DNA of 64,000 bases from Alphaproteobacteria bacterium (GCA_030425925.1 JAUHZO010000003.1:124001-188000); one strand, 5' to 3'. Positions 17,433 to 27,051 are shown, counted from the first letter of the stretch. Notes: a model not told the origin generated them from the sequence alone. A program made the numbers and translations.

Positions 17433-18827
17433 TTAGCGTCTCCGAAAGCGGTTCACGTCCCGGTAGGCGCGGCGCACGGTCAGGTCAAGCTTTGGCACCG
17501 GCCCGGTGCCGATCCCCGCCACATAGACCCAGCCCCAGGCCGCCGCGCCTGCCCCCACCACAACCCCCACCAGCGCCTGCGCATAGATCGCGCCCGACGC
17601 GCCAAACGGGCCCGAGAGCCACAGCGCAGCCGGCAGCAGGAACACCCCTTCCTTGAGCCAGTTCAGCACCGAGGCCCGTGTTGGCCGGCCAAGCGCGTTG
17701 AAGGCCGCGTTCGACACGAAGAGCAGCCCCGCAAAGACAAAGGCCCCGGCCCCGACATGGGTGAAGGCGCGCAGGACCGCGGCGGCCTCGCCATCCAGTC
17801 CGAACCCGCGCGCAATGGCGGGCGTGGCCAGCACCAGAAGCCCCCAGGTCACCAGCGCGTAGCCGACGCAGAAGATCAGCGCGTCGCGATAGGTCTGCAA
17901 GAGGCGCGGATACAGCCCTGCACCGAAGTTCTGGCCAAAGATGCCGCCAATGGCCCCGGCCAGGGAAAAGAGCCCGCCATAGGCCACCACGGTCAGCCGG
18001 TTGATCACCGCCCAGCCTGCCACGGCGGCATCGCCGAACCCGGCAAAGACGCTGGTCAGCAGGTAGTTGCCAAAGGGGGCGGCCATCTGCGTGGCAATGG
18101 CGGGCAGCGCGATGGCGGCAAAGGGCCGAGCGGTTTCGCGCAGGGCGGCCGCGTCGGGCCAGGCCAGAAGGTCGTGGCTTTGGGTGCAGTAATACACCGC
18201 CAGACCGGCCATGAGCAGACGAAAGATCCAGATGCTCAGCACCGCGCCATCCAGCCCCCAGCCGGTCACGTAGATCAGCACCGGATCCAGCGCCATCATC
18301 ACCATGCCGCTGCCCAGCGTGACATACATCGCCCGCGCCCCGTCGCCCTCGGCACGCAGCGCGGCGCTGCCGGCAAGGCCCACCGCCATCACCGCAAGCG
18401 AGGGCAGCGACAGCGCAAGGTAGCGGGCGGCCAGACGCAGCGCCTCGCCCTCGGCCCCGACCGCCTGCAAGAGATCGTGGCGGAAGGTCACGACAATGGC
18501 GGCGGTCAGCGCCTGCACGGCAAAGATCAGCGTCAGCGCGGCCCCGGCCTGACGGCGGGCCAGCGCGCGTTCCCCGCGCCCGATGCTGCGCGACACCATG
18601 GCGGTGGTGGCGATCATCATGCCCACGCCGATGGAGACGGTGAAGAACTGGATGGCAAAGGCAAAGCCGATGGCCGCCATCAGCAGCGGATCGCCCAGTT
18701 GCGACAGCCAGAACAGGTTTGCCGCGTCCACCAGAAAGACAAAGATGATGCCGGTGGCCCCGGTGGCGGTCATGCGCACCACATGGCCCATGGTGGAGCC
18801 GGTGAGGAACCGGCCTTCGGCCGCCAT
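17433..18827 (-). CDS. MATE-family multidrug/toxin efflux transporter
   Basis: A 464-residue polytopic protein with twelve hydrophobic segments in two halves, as in NorM-like MATE exporters that expel cationic compounds using Na+ or H+ gradients. Seen: the N-terminal GSTMGHVVRMTATGATGIIF, SQLGDPLLMAAIGFAFAIQF, and the second-half LAGAIGGIFGQNFGAGLYPR that mirrors the G-Q-N-x-G-A motif of MATE proteins. Packed between the MFS gene (two bases upstream) and prmA. Substrate unknown. Confidence 0.88.
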   Translation of the reverse strand: MAAEGRFLTGSTMGHVVRMTATGATGIIFVFLVDAANLFWLSQLGDPLLMAAIGFAFAIQFFTVSIGVGMMIATTAMVSRSIGRGERALARRQAGAALTLIFAVQALTAAIVVTFRHDLLQAVGAEGEALRLAARYLALSLPSLAVMAVGLAGSAALRAEGDGARAMYVTLGSGMVMMALDPVLIYVTGWGLDGAVLSIWIFRLLMAGLAVYYCTQSHDLLAWPDAAALRETARPFAAIALPAIATQMAAPFGNYLLTSVFAGFGDAAVAGWAVINRLTVVAYGGLFSLAGAIGGIFGQNFGAGLYPRLLQTYRDALIFCVGYALVTWGLLVLATPAIARGFGLDGEAAAVLRAFTHVGAGAFVFAGLLFVSNAAFNALGRPTRASVLNWLKEGVFLLPAALWLSGPFGASGAIYAQALVGVVVGAGAAAWGWVYVAGIGTGPVPKLDLTVRRAYRDVNRFRRR

Positions 18828-18829
18828 GC

Positions 18830-20059
18830 CTATTCCGCCGGGGCGGGAACCATCCCGGCAAAGATCGTTTCATGCCCGGGCTCGGGGTGGCGCGGGATCA
18901 TCAGGGCCAGCGCCAGCGACACCCCGGCCATGCAGGCCGCCAGCCCGAACACCGCTGCGGGCGACACCAGCCACAGAAAGCCCAGCGCAAAGGGAAGCCC
19001 CACCGCCGCGATATGGTTGATGGTAAAGGCCACGGCCGCGGTGGGGGCGATGTCTCCGGGATCGGCGATCTTCTGGAAGTAGGTCTTCAACGCCAGCGCA
19101 AGCGCAAAAAAGATATGGTCCAGCACATACAGCGCCGCGGCCAGCACCACGCCCCAGCCGAACCAGTAGATCCCGCCATAGGCCAGAAACACCAGCACCA
19201 GCCCGGCATATTCGATCACCAGCGCGTTGCGCTCTCCGAACCGGTGCACCACGCGGCCAAAGACCGGAGCGAACACCATGTTGACCACGAGGTTGATCAG
19301 GTAGAGGCGCGTGATCTCGTCCACGTCAAAACCAAACCGCTCGACCATCATGAACCCGGCAAAGACCATGAAGATCTGCCGCCGCGCGCCGGACATGAAC
19401 TGCAGCGCGTAATAAAGCCAGTAACGGCGGCGCAGTATGAATTTCTTGACCTGCGGGTTGGGGCTTTCGAACTGTGGAAAGGCCAGCGCACACCAGGCCA
19501 CGATCACCAGCGTCAACCCGCCCGAGACCATGTAGACAAGGTTGTAGGACAGGCCCAGCGAGTCCCACATCAGCACGATGGCAAGGTAGGCCACCAGCGT
19601 CGCCGCCGACCCGGCCCCCAACAGCCAGCCCAGCATCTGCGGCGCGCGCTCCTTGGGCAGCCACTGCAATTGCAGGCTCTGGTTCACGGTTTCGTAGTAG
19701 TGAAAGCCGATGGAGCTGAGCATGGTGATCACGAGAATCCCGCCCATGGTCGGGAACCACGCCGTCATGGCGGTGGCCGCGCCCAGAAGCGCCAGCGACA
19801 CCAGGCCCAGCACCTGTTCGCGCATCACCAGCAGCACCAGGATCACGCCCACGGCCAGAAAGCCCGGGATCTCGCGGATGCTGTGCAAGAGGCCGATATC
19901 CGCGCCGTCGAACTGTGCCGCCTCGATCACGAAGTTGTTCAGCAGCGCCGACCAGGTCGCAAAGCTGAGCGGCATGGCCACGGCCATCAGGAACAGCAGG
20001 GTGACGGGGCGGCGCCAGAGCGGAAGATGCCGCGCGTCGGCGAGTTGAACAATGCGCAT
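18830..20059 (-). CDS. MFS-type transporter
   Basis: A 409-residue protein with about twelve membrane spans and major-facilitator organisation. It starts MRIVQLADARHLPLWRRPVT, and the central loop reads FESPNPQVKKFILRRRYWLY. There is no clear A-motif to name a subfamily. I used the ATG at 20059, preceded by GGGGC; an in-frame ATG at 20107 would add 16 residues. Directly upstream of the MATE gene, so the pair forms a two-transporter operon with prmA. Substrate unknown. Confidence 0.8.
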   Translation of the reverse strand: MRIVQLADARHLPLWRRPVTLLFLMAVAMPLSFATWSALLNNFVIEAAQFDGADIGLLHSIREIPGFLAVGVILVLLVMREQVLGLVSLALLGAATAMTAWFPTMGGILVITMLSSIGFHYYETVNQSLQLQWLPKERAPQMLGWLLGAGSAATLVAYLAIVLMWDSLGLSYNLVYMVSGGLTLVIVAWCALAFPQFESPNPQVKKFILRRRYWLYYALQFMSGARRQIFMVFAGFMMVERFGFDVDEITRLYLINLVVNMVFAPVFGRVVHRFGERNALVIEYAGLVLVFLAYGGIYWFGWGVVLAAALYVLDHIFFALALALKTYFQKIADPGDIAPTAAVAFTINHIAAVGLPFALGFLWLVSPAAVFGLAACMAGVSLALALMIPRHPEPGHETIFAGMVPAPAE

Positions 20060-20175
20060 GTCTGCCCCATACGCCTCTTTTGCCGACTTGGCGAGAGCCC
20101 GGTGCATGGGTGCCCTTGACGGAAGGTGCGCAGGCGCGCACCAGCGGGCCTGCCCGCGCACAAAGGAGCTGCCCC

Positions 20176-20865
20176 ATGGTGCTGAACCCCTATGACACCG
20201 ACGGATTTCACGCCAGGGCCATCGCCGACGGGCGGCACCGCGCGGTGGTGGGCGGCCGGTGGGAGGAAACCGGGCGCATCCAGATGGAGATCCTGCGCGC
20301 GGCAGGCCTGCGGCCGGATCACGTGCTTCTGGATATCGGGGCCGGATCGCTGCGGCTGGGCTGCAAGGCGGTGCCCTACCTCGATCCCGGCCATTACTGG
20401 GCGACGGATGCCTCACATGCGCTGATGTCGGCCGGGCGCGCGGCCGAACTCGACGAGCCCGACCGCCTGCCACCGGAGCATCTGGTGGAGGATGCGGAGT
20501 TTGCCTTTCCCGGCGTGCCCGGCGACGTCACCCACGCCATCGCCTTTGCGGTGTTCCCGCATCTGCCCATGGCCTGGATTCGCCGCGCGCTGACCAACCT
20601 GCGCCGGTTCGAAAGGCTGGAACTGTTTCTCTTCACCGTGTTCCTGGCCCCCGACGACATCAGCGCCGCGCGCCCCTTTCGGCAGCCTGACGGGGTCGTG
20701 ACCCACGACACCCGCCCGCCCTATCATGTCCTCGAAGCGGACGTGGCGCACATGGCGCGTGTCACCGGCTGGCAGGTTACACGCCAGGACAGGATGCTGC
20801 CGCGCGGACAGGTGCTGTTTGCCGCGCGGCGCGACGGCGGTCAGCCGGCGTCGGAGAACCGGTAG
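20176..20865 (+). CDS. Class I SAM-dependent methyltransferase
   Basis: A 229-residue methyltransferase with SAM motif I LLDIGAGSLRLGCKAVPYLD (about residues 53-72), then HYWATDASHALMSAGRAAEL (motif II acidic residue) and VTHAIAFAVFPHLPMAWIRR (motif IV/V region). Substrate not deducible. AAAGGAGCT lies six bases before the ATG at 20176. It is divergent from the MFS gene, and its last 25 bases overlap the convergent cupin gene. Confidence 0.8.
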   Translation: MVLNPYDTDGFHARAIADGRHRAVVGGRWEETGRIQMEILRAAGLRPDHVLLDIGAGSLRLGCKAVPYLDPGHYWATDASHALMSAGRAAELDEPDRLPPEHLVEDAEFAFPGVPGDVTHAIAFAVFPHLPMAWIRRALTNLRRFERLELFLFTVFLAPDDISAARPFRQPDGVVTHDTRPPYHVLEADVAHMARVTGWQVTRQDRMLPRGQVLFAARRDGGQPASENR

Positions 20866-21290
20866 ACCACGTCCGAAAACCGATCGCGCGGGAAGACATA
20901 GAGGAACCGCAGCCCCTCGGGCCCGGCCACCGTGCCGTGTTCGGCATCTTCGGGGATGTAGAGGGCCACGCCGGGGCGCATCTCGTGCGCCATGCCGTCG
21001 ATGGTCACCACACCTTCGCCCCAAAGCCCGAAATAGATCTCGGACGGGCCGTGGCGGTGCGGCAAGAGCGTGCCTTCGGGGCCGAACTCGGCCACGCCCA
21101 TCACCATGCCGCTGGTCTGCGTCCGGTCGCCGCAGAACAGGGTCCGCCAGCGCACCGTGCCAAAGGCCGGATTCTCGCCGCCTTCCAGCGGGGCGTGGTC
21201 GGCATTGGCCACGACCGGCAGCTTCATCATGCCCGCCATACCCGCCATGAGCGCGCCGATATCGGCGACTTGCCCGGTTTCGATGTCCAT
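20841..21290 (-). CDS. Cupin protein, candidate DddW-type DMSP lyase
   Basis: A 149-residue single-domain cupin with a complete metal site: His78, His80 and Glu84 in LLPHRHGPSEIYFGLWGEG, and His118 in YIPEDAEHGTV, plus Tyr86 beside the site. The spacing His-x-His-x3-Glu and 33 residues to the last His, the length, and the C terminus FPRDRFSDVVYRF resemble DddW, the iron-dependent lyase that cleaves dimethylsulfoniopropionate to dimethyl sulfide and acrylate. That match is from memory of the family. Start chosen for GGAGG seven bases upstream. The usual LysR neighbour of dddW is absent. Confidence 0.55.
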   Translation of the reverse strand: MDIETGQVADIGALMAGMAGMMKLPVVANADHAPLEGGENPAFGTVRWRTLFCGDRTQTSGMVMGVAEFGPEGTLLPHRHGPSEIYFGLWGEGVVTIDGMAHEMRPGVALYIPEDAEHGTVAGPEGLRFLYVFPRDRFSDVVYRFSDAG

Positions 21291-21491
21291 CCCGATTCCT
21301 CCCGAACGGCCTGCGCGGCGGAGATGCCACGGCGCCCCGGACCGCTCTTGCCCCGTCACGACATGGCAGGTCGCGACTGCAGGCTCCGGATGCGACACCG
21401 GTGTCGCCTTTGCGCGGTCCCGGGCTGATCTGCATCAAGGCACAGGCGCGCGAGGCAGGGCAGAAGACGCCGCAAAAGTCAGGAGACCGCC

Positions 21492-22553
21492 ATGGATATC
21501 GTGCCGCTTGTGGAACGGATCGGGGAAAGCCCCACCGCCGCCCTGTTCGGGCTGATCGCCGGGATCACCTTCGGGGTGGCGGCGCAGCGGTCGCGATTCT
21601 GCCTGCGCGCCGCCACGGTGGAATTCGCCCGCGGCATGATGCAGGACAAGGTGGCGGTCTGGCTGCTGACCTTTTCCACCGCGGTGGTCTGGGTGCAGGG
21701 TGCCCAGCTGTTGGGCCTGATCGACACGACCGAGGCGCGCATGATGGCGGTGCCAGGCAGCTGGTCGGGCGCCGTGGTGGGCGGGCTGCTGTTTGGCGCG
21801 GGCATGGTGCTGGCCCGCGGCTGTTCGGGCAGGCTGCTGGTGCTGGCGGCAACCGGCAACCTGCGCAGCGTGGTCAGCGGGCTGATCTTTGCCGTGGTGG
21901 CGCAGATGTCCCTGACCGGCTGGCTGGCCCCGGTGCGAGACCAGATCGCGGGGCTGTGGATCACCCAGGGCGGACGCAACATGGACCTTCTGGCCACCAT
22001 GCGCCTGCCGCAGGAGGCCGGGCTGGTGCTGGGTCTGCTGACCGCGCTGATCGCCCTGGAACTGAGCCGCCGCAACCGCATCGGTTTTGCCCGCCTCGTC
22101 TTTGCCTCGGGCGTGGGCTTTGCCGTGGCCCTGGGCTGGGCGCTGACCTACGCGCTGAGCCAGGTGGCTTTCGATCCGGTCCAGATCGAAAGCCTGACCT
22201 TCACCGGCCCGTCGGCCAACACGCTGATGTTCTTCCTCGACCGGACTTCGCTCCTGGAGTTCGACATCGGGCTGGTGCCGGGTGTGGTGGTCGGGTCGTT
22301 CCTGGCAGCCTGGTATGGCGGCGATCTGAAGTTCCAGGGCTTCGAGGGGCCCTCACCCATGCGCAACGCCATGGTCGGCGCGGCGATGATGGGTTTCGGC
22401 GGCATGCTGGCGGGCGGCTGTGCCATCGGCGCGGGCGTCACCGGCGGGTCGATCTTTGCGGGCACGGCGTGGCTGGCGCTGTTCTGCATGTGGATCGGCG
22501 GGATGGCGATGGACGTGGCCCTGGGCGGCCGCGGTCAGGTGGCGCATGTCTGA
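21492..22553 (+). CDS. YeeE/YedE-family sulfur-compound transporter
   Basis: A 353-residue polytopic membrane protein of the YeeE/YedE (TsuA-like) family, whose characterised member imports thiosulfate. Conserved cysteine-bearing motifs are present: GVAAQRSRFCLRAATVEFAR near residue 29, GAGMVLARGCSGRLLVLAAT near residue 98, and AGGCAIGAGVTGGSIFAGT near residue 312, the three Cys that pass sulfur along in this family. It is next to, and divergent from, the cupin gene, which fits organosulfur use. GGAG lies upstream of the ATG. Confidence 0.88.
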   Translation: MDIVPLVERIGESPTAALFGLIAGITFGVAAQRSRFCLRAATVEFARGMMQDKVAVWLLTFSTAVVWVQGAQLLGLIDTTEARMMAVPGSWSGAVVGGLLFGAGMVLARGCSGRLLVLAATGNLRSVVSGLIFAVVAQMSLTGWLAPVRDQIAGLWITQGGRNMDLLATMRLPQEAGLVLGLLTALIALELSRRNRIGFARLVFASGVGFAVALGWALTYALSQVAFDPVQIESLTFTGPSANTLMFFLDRTSLLEFDIGLVPGVVVGSFLAAWYGGDLKFQGFEGPSPMRNAMVGAAMMGFGGMLAGGCAIGAGVTGGSIFAGTAWLALFCMWIGGMAMDVALGGRGQVAHV

Positions 22554-22560
22554 CGGGGGA

Positions 22561-22599
22561 GGTGCGCTGTAGCGCACCCTACCGCACCGTCCGGACGGT
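22561..22599. repeat. Two adjacent palindromes between convergent genes
   Basis: GGTGCGCT-gt-AGCGCACC (22561-22578), then CTAC, then ACCGTCC-GGACGGT (22586-22599). They fill the gap between the YeeE stop and the ABC permease stop and probably act as a two-way terminator, although no T-run follows either. Confidence 0.5.
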
Positions 22600-22608
22600 C
22601 CGCCTTGC

Positions 22609-23370
22609 CTACGACCTGATCCGCCACCCCGTGCGGAAGATCCACCAGATCACGCCCATGCACAGCGCGGTGAACACGCCGATGGCCAGCAGCGACAGCC
22701 CCACCGGCACATCCGCCATGCCGAAAAACGCCCAGCGGAAGCCCGAGATCAGGTACAACACCGGGTTGAACAGCGTGATGGTCTGCCAGACCGGTGGCAG
22801 CATCGAGACCGAGTAGAACGAGCCGCCCAGAAAGACCAGGGGCGTCACGATCAGCAGCGGCACCAGCTGCAACTGCTCGAAGCTTTTGGCCCAGATGCCG
22901 ATGATGAAGCCCAGCAACGCAAAGCTGAGGCAGGTCAGCAGCAGGAAGGCCACCATGGCAAGCGGGTGCTGGATCGACAGATCGACGAACAGCGCCGCAG
23001 TGCCCAGGATCACCACGCCGATGAACAGCGCCTTGGTCGCCGCCGCGCCGACATAGCCCAGCACGATCTCGAAGAAGGTGACCGGAGCCGAGAGCAATTC
23101 GTAGACCGTGCCGATGAATTTCGGGAAGTAGATCCCGAACGAGGCGTTCGAGATGCTTTGTGTCATCACGCTCAGCATGATCAGCCCCGGCACGATGAAC
23201 GCGCCATAGCTGACGCCCTCGACCTCGTTGATGCGCGACCCGATCGCCGCGCCGAACACCACGAAGTAGAGCGAGGTGGAGATCACCGGCGAGATGAAGC
23301 TTTGCAGCAGCGTGCGGAAGAACCGGCTCATCTCGAACCGGTAGATGGCAAGGATGGCAAGGCAGTTCAT
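22609..23370 (-). CDS. ABC-2 type exporter permease
   Basis: A 253-residue ABC-2 permease (YadH-like) with six membrane spans. Typical stretches are [40 protein letters not shown], and the C-terminal [20 protein letters not shown] followed by [13 protein letters not shown]. It pairs with the ATPase encoded immediately upstream; the ATPase stop overlaps this start by four bases. Substrate unknown; related exporters carry drugs, lipids or polysaccharides. Confidence 0.9.
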   Translation of the reverse strand: MNCLAILAIYRFEMSRFFRTLLQSFISPVISTSLYFVVFGAAIGSRINEVEGVSYGAFIVPGLIMLSVMTQSISNASFGIYFPKFIGTVYELLSAPVTFFEIVLGYVGAAATKALFIGVVILGTAALFVDLSIQHPLAMVAFLLLTCLSFALLGFIIGIWAKSFEQLQLVPLLIVTPLVFLGGSFYSVSMLPPVWQTITLFNPVLYLISGFRWAFFGMADVPVGLSLLAIGVFTALCMGVIWWIFRTGWRIRS

Positions 23371-24311
23371 GCGGCGGTCTCCTGATCGGCGTCCTGCGCG
23401 GCCACAAGGCCGACAAAGATGTCTTCGAGCGAGTTCTGCACCGTCTGCACGTCGCGGACCGACAGCCCGGCCTCGGCCAGGGCAGCCATCAGGCGGCCGA
23501 TGCCGGTGCGTTCGGCGGCAGCGTCATAGGCATAGCTCAGCACCCGGCCCGCCTGTTCGACCTTCAGGTCAAAGCCGTCCAGCGCCGGCGGAACGGCGTC
23601 CAGCGGATGGACCAGTTCGACGCGCAGTTCCTTCTGGCCCATGCGCGTCATCAGGCTGGTCTTTTCCTCGACCAGCAGGATCTCGCCCTTGTTGATCACG
23701 CCGATGCGGTCGGCAATGGCCTCGGCCTCTTCGATATAGTGGGTGGTCAGGATGATGGTCACGCCGTCGCGCTTCAACCCCTCGACCACCGCCCACATGT
23801 CGCGGCGCAGTTCCACGTCGACACCCGCCGTGGGTTCGTCGAGGAACAGCACCCGCGGTTCGTGCGACAACGCCTTGGCGATCAGCACCCGCCGCTTCAT
23901 CCCGCCCGAAAGCGCGCGGATCGGGCTGTCCTTCTTGTCCCAGAGCGACAGCTTGCGCAGGATGTCCTCGATCAGGGCCTCGTTGCGCGGCTTGCCAAAG
24001 AGCCCGCGGGAAAAGCGCACCGTGTTGATGACCTTCTCGAACGGCTCCAGCGTGATTTCCTGCGGGACAAGACCGATCAGGTTGCGCGCGGCGCGAAAGC
24101 CTTCGACGATGTCGTGCCCGCCCACCCGAATCGTGCCGCCGGTCAGCGTGGTGATGCCGCAGATGGCCGAAATCAGCGTCGTCTTGCCCGCGCCGTTGGG
24201 GCCCAGCAGGGCGAGGATCTCGCCCTCGTCGATATCCAGCGTCACCCCGCCAAGCGCCTCGAACCCGCCATCGTAAACCTTGCGCACATCGCGCACCTCG
24301 ACCATCGCCAT
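23367..24311 (-). CDS. ABC-2 type exporter ATP-binding protein
   Basis: A 314-residue nucleotide-binding subunit (YadG-like). Walker A is [14 protein letters not shown] (about residue 37), the Q-loop is [12 protein letters not shown], the signature is [20 protein letters not shown], Walker B is [20 protein letters not shown] and the switch His is [17 protein letters not shown]. The ATG at 24311 was chosen for GGAGGG five bases upstream; the shorter ATG at 24305 is possible. Forms a two-gene exporter operon with the downstream permease and is divergent from the DMT permease gene. Confidence 0.93.
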   Translation of the reverse strand: MAMVEVRDVRKVYDGGFEALGGVTLDIDEGEILALLGPNGAGKTTLISAICGITTLTGGTIRVGGHDIVEGFRAARNLIGLVPQEITLEPFEKVINTVRFSRGLFGKPRNEALIEDILRKLSLWDKKDSPIRALSGGMKRRVLIAKALSHEPRVLFLDEPTAGVDVELRRDMWAVVEGLKRDGVTIILTTHYIEEAEAIADRIGVINKGEILLVEEKTSLMTRMGQKELRVELVHPLDAVPPALDGFDLKVEQAGRVLSYAYDAAAERTGIGRLMAALAEAGLSVRDVQTVQNSLEDIFVGLVAAQDADQETAA

Positions 24312-24438
24312 GCGGCCCTCCTTGTTTCGGCGGACCCTAGCGCCGCCCCGCGGCAGGGCAAAGCTGCAAATCTGCACATCGCTTATGCATGTCGCAAACG
24401 GCATTGCAGCGCCCGGCCTGCACCGCTAGCCCGGAGAC

Positions 24439-25416
24439 ATGTCCGCCCCTTCGATCAACCGCCCCGGCCTTGGCATCCTGTTCATCTGCATCGGCATCGT
24501 TGCGATTTCCATCAACGATCTGCTGATCAAGATGCTGTCGGGCGGCTATCCGCTGCACCAGATGGTGTTCGCGCGCTCGGCCATCGGGCTGGTCTTCACC
24601 ATGGTCTTCGTCTGGATGGAAGGCGGCCTGTCCATCCTGCACACCCGCACGCCCTGGGTGCATGCACTGCGCGGCGTGCTGGTGGTGGGCGCGAACATGA
24701 CCTATTTCGCGGCCCTTGCCGTGCTGCCGCTGGGACAGGCGACGGCACTGTTTTTCGTGGCGCCGCTGTTCATCACGCTGCTGTCGATCCCTTTCCTGGG
24801 CGAACAGGTGGGCCCGCTGCGGCTGGGCGCCGTGGTTGTGGGCTTTCTGGGCGTGGTGGTGATGCAGGAGCCGTGGAAGGCCGAACTGGACGCGCCGCGG
24901 ATCATCCTGTTGCTGCCGGTGATCTCGGCGGGGCTTTATGCCTTCATGCAGGTGCTGACGCGGCGGCTGGGCGGCACCACCCGCGCCTCGGCGCTGGCGG
25001 TCTATATCCAGGGCACGTTCCTTGTGGTCTCGGCCGGATTCTTCCTGGCGGTGGGCGACGGGCGCTATGCCGAAGGGGTCGAGAACGAGGCGCTGATCTT
25101 CCTCCTGCGCGCCTGGGCCTGGCCCGAAAGCGGCGACTGGCCGGTCTTTCTGGGGCTGGGCCTGTGTTCCGGCGCGGTGGGCTATTGCCTGAGCGCAGCC
25201 TACCGGCTGGCCAACGCGGCAGTAATCGCACCGTTCGAATATATCGGCCTGCCGCTGGCGATCTTCTGGGGCTGGCTGGCGTTCGGCGAATGGCCGGTGC
25301 CCGCCACCTGGGCGGGATGTGCGCTGATCGTGGGCGCAGGCGTCTTCGTCTTCCTGCGCGAACAGCGCCGCGCGCAGGTGCTGCCGGGGCGGCGGTCGCG
25401 CTGGGGACGGCGGTAG
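24439..25416 (+). CDS. DMT-superfamily (EamA) permease
   Basis: A 325-residue protein with ten hydrophobic helices in two EamA repeats: repeat one starts GLGILFICIGIVAISINDLL and includes YFAALAVLPLGQATALFFVA; repeat two includes LSAAYRLANAAVIAPFEYIG and GWLAFGEWPVPATWAG. EamA proteins export or import small metabolites such as amino acids; the substrate here is not deducible. A short hairpin (ACGCAGG-cga-CCTGCGT, 25446-25462) lies at the junction with the convergent VOC gene. Confidence 0.88.
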   Translation: MSAPSINRPGLGILFICIGIVAISINDLLIKMLSGGYPLHQMVFARSAIGLVFTMVFVWMEGGLSILHTRTPWVHALRGVLVVGANMTYFAALAVLPLGQATALFFVAPLFITLLSIPFLGEQVGPLRLGAVVVGFLGVVVMQEPWKAELDAPRIILLLPVISAGLYAFMQVLTRRLGGTTRASALAVYIQGTFLVVSAGFFLAVGDGRYAEGVENEALIFLLRAWAWPESGDWPVFLGLGLCSGAVGYCLSAAYRLANAAVIAPFEYIGLPLAIFWGWLAFGEWPVPATWAGCALIVGAGVFVFLREQRRAQVLPGRRSRWGRR

Positions 25417-25461
25417 GCCGCGCATCCCGTCCCGGACGGTCCGGCACGCAGGCGACCTGCG

Positions 25462-25893
25462 TCAGGGCTGGTCCAGTTCCAGGATATTGCCCTCGGGGTC
25501 GCGCACATAGACGATGAGCCGCGGGGCCTGCCCGGTGCCGAAATTCGTGACCTGACCCTGAAGGCAACCGCCGAATCGCAAGACCCGCTCCAGCGTCTCG
25601 TGAATATCCGCAACCTCGAAGGCCAGATGCGCGAAACCCGGTTCGTTGACCGCCGGACTCCCGCGGTCAACGGTCGTCGTGTACTGCATGATTTCGAGGA
25701 ACGGCCCGGTTTGCTCCGGCTCCTCCAGCCAGACCACCAGAATTTCGACCCCGGGCAGGCCGTTTCCGCGCCACACCGCCTCCCCCGCCAGCCGCCTTGG
25801 CGGTCGACGCTCCACAAGATCGAAAACCGCTTGATAGAACGACGACAGGGCCAGCGCATCCCGCGCGGTCAGGCTGACATGCGACAGGGTCAC
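25462..25893 (-). CDS. VOC-family (glyoxalase/dioxygenase fold) protein
   Basis: A 143-residue vicinal-oxygen-chelate protein: MTLSHVSLTARDALALSSFY with a metal-ligand His at residue 5, PGFAHLAFEVADIHETLERV with His at the second position, and the C-terminal YVRDPEGNILELDQP with the metal-binding Glu. The fold is clear but the reaction is not; VOC proteins include glyoxalase I, fosfomycin-resistance enzymes and dioxygenases. It lies 45 bases downstream of the hemE stop on the same strand. Confidence 0.85.
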   Translation of the reverse strand: MTLSHVSLTARDALALSSFYQAVFDLVERRPPRRLAGEAVWRGNGLPGVEILVVWLEEPEQTGPFLEIMQYTTTVDRGSPAVNEPGFAHLAFEVADIHETLERVLRFGGCLQGQVTNFGTGQAPRLIVYVRDPEGNILELDQP

Positions 25894-25938
25894 AACCTGT
25901 CCCGTCCCGGACCGTGGCGCGCAACGGGCACGGCCCGC

Positions 25939-26967
25939 TCAGCCGCCCCGCACGGTGTCGATCATCAGCTGCACGTTCGCGGGATCCGCATCCGGCGTGA
26001 TCCCGTGGCCCAGGTTGAAGATGTGCGGCCCGTTCGACAGCGCCTGCACGATGGCGCGCGTTTCCGACACCAGCGCCTCGCCCCCTGTCACCATGTGCGA
26101 CGACGCGAGGTTCCCCTGCACGCAGCCCGACACCTGCACATGCTCGGCCGCCCAGGCCGCCGACACGCTGTCATCCAGCGCCACGCAATCCGCGCCGGTC
26201 GCCTTGTGGAACCCGACATACTTGTCACCCGCCTGGCGCGGAAACGCGATGACCGGCAGGCCCGGAAAGCGCGATTTCAGCTCGCCCGTGATGATCCGCG
26301 CCGGTTCGGTGGCGTAACGGTCGAAATCCTCGCCCTGCAGCGAACCCGCCCAGCTGTCGAAGATCTTCACCACTTCCGCCCCGGCCTTCACCTGTTCCAA
26401 GAGATAGTCGATCGTCGCCTCTGTCAGCCGCTCGATCAGCGCCTCGAACAGCCCGCGGTTCTCGGCCTTCAGCGCGTGCGCCGGACCCTGGTCCTTGGTG
26501 CCCTGGCCCGCGATCATGTAGGTCGCCACCGTCCAGGGCGCGCCGGCAAAGCCGATCAGCGTGGTCTCTTCCGGCAGGTCGCGGCGCAGCAGGCGCACGG
26601 TTTCATAGATCGGGTTCAGCGTGTCGTGAATCATCTCGCCGCGGCCCAGCGCGTCGAACTCCGCCTGGGTCGTCACGGTGGTCATGCGCGGGCCTTCGCC
26701 GGTGACGAACCACAGATCCACCCCCAAAGCCTGCGGCAAGAGCAGGATATCGGCAAACAGGATCGCCGCGTCAAAGCCGTATCGGCGGATCGGCTGCAAC
26801 GTGACCTCGGCGGCCAGTTCGGAATTGTAGCACAGCGACAGGAAATCCCCCGCCTCGGCCCGTGTGGCCCGGTATTCCGGCAGATAGCGCCCCGCCTGGC
26901 GCATCATCCAGATCGGCGGGGTGGGCAGGGTTTCGCCCGCCAGCGCGCGCAGAATGGTCTTGGTCAT
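25939..26967 (-). CDS. hemE: Uroporphyrinogen decarboxylase
   Basis: Decarboxylates uroporphyrinogen III to coproporphyrinogen III in heme and bacteriochlorophyll synthesis. The 342-residue protein shows [20 protein letters not shown] near the start, the conserved Asp in [35 protein letters not shown], and the C-terminal [29 protein letters not shown] lies before the ATG. It is divergent from hemC, sharing a 101-base regulatory region. Confidence 0.96.
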   Translation of the reverse strand: MTKTILRALAGETLPTPPIWMMRQAGRYLPEYRATRAEAGDFLSLCYNSELAAEVTLQPIRRYGFDAAILFADILLLPQALGVDLWFVTGEGPRMTTVTTQAEFDALGRGEMIHDTLNPIYETVRLLRRDLPEETTLIGFAGAPWTVATYMIAGQGTKDQGPAHALKAENRGLFEALIERLTEATIDYLLEQVKAGAEVVKIFDSWAGSLQGEDFDRYATEPARIITGELKSRFPGLPVIAFPRQAGDKYVGFHKATGADCVALDDSVSAAWAAEHVQVSGCVQGNLASSHMVTGGEALVSETRAIVQALSNGPHIFNLGHGITPDADPANVQLMIDTVRGG

Positions 26968-27012
26968 CGTCGGTTCCTTTCCCTCCCGGGCATCCGTCCC
27001 CGGTCAGCGGCA

Positions 27013-27051
27013 CTCTGTCAACCCACAGCCCATTGTCTGGACAGAGTGACA
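27013..27051. promoter_or_regulatory. Inverted repeats in the hemE-hemC divergent promoter region
   Basis: An inverted repeat CTCTGTC (27013-27019) / GACAGAG (27040-27046) overlaps a TGT-N12-ACA site at 27034-27051 and an inner TGTC-tg-GACA palindrome. TGT-N12-ACA is the known PpsR/CrtJ operator form, a redox and light repressor of photosynthesis and heme genes in phototrophic Rhodobacterales. Whether this organism has PpsR cannot be seen here, so assignment is inference; an unrelated dimeric regulator is possible. Confidence 0.4.
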
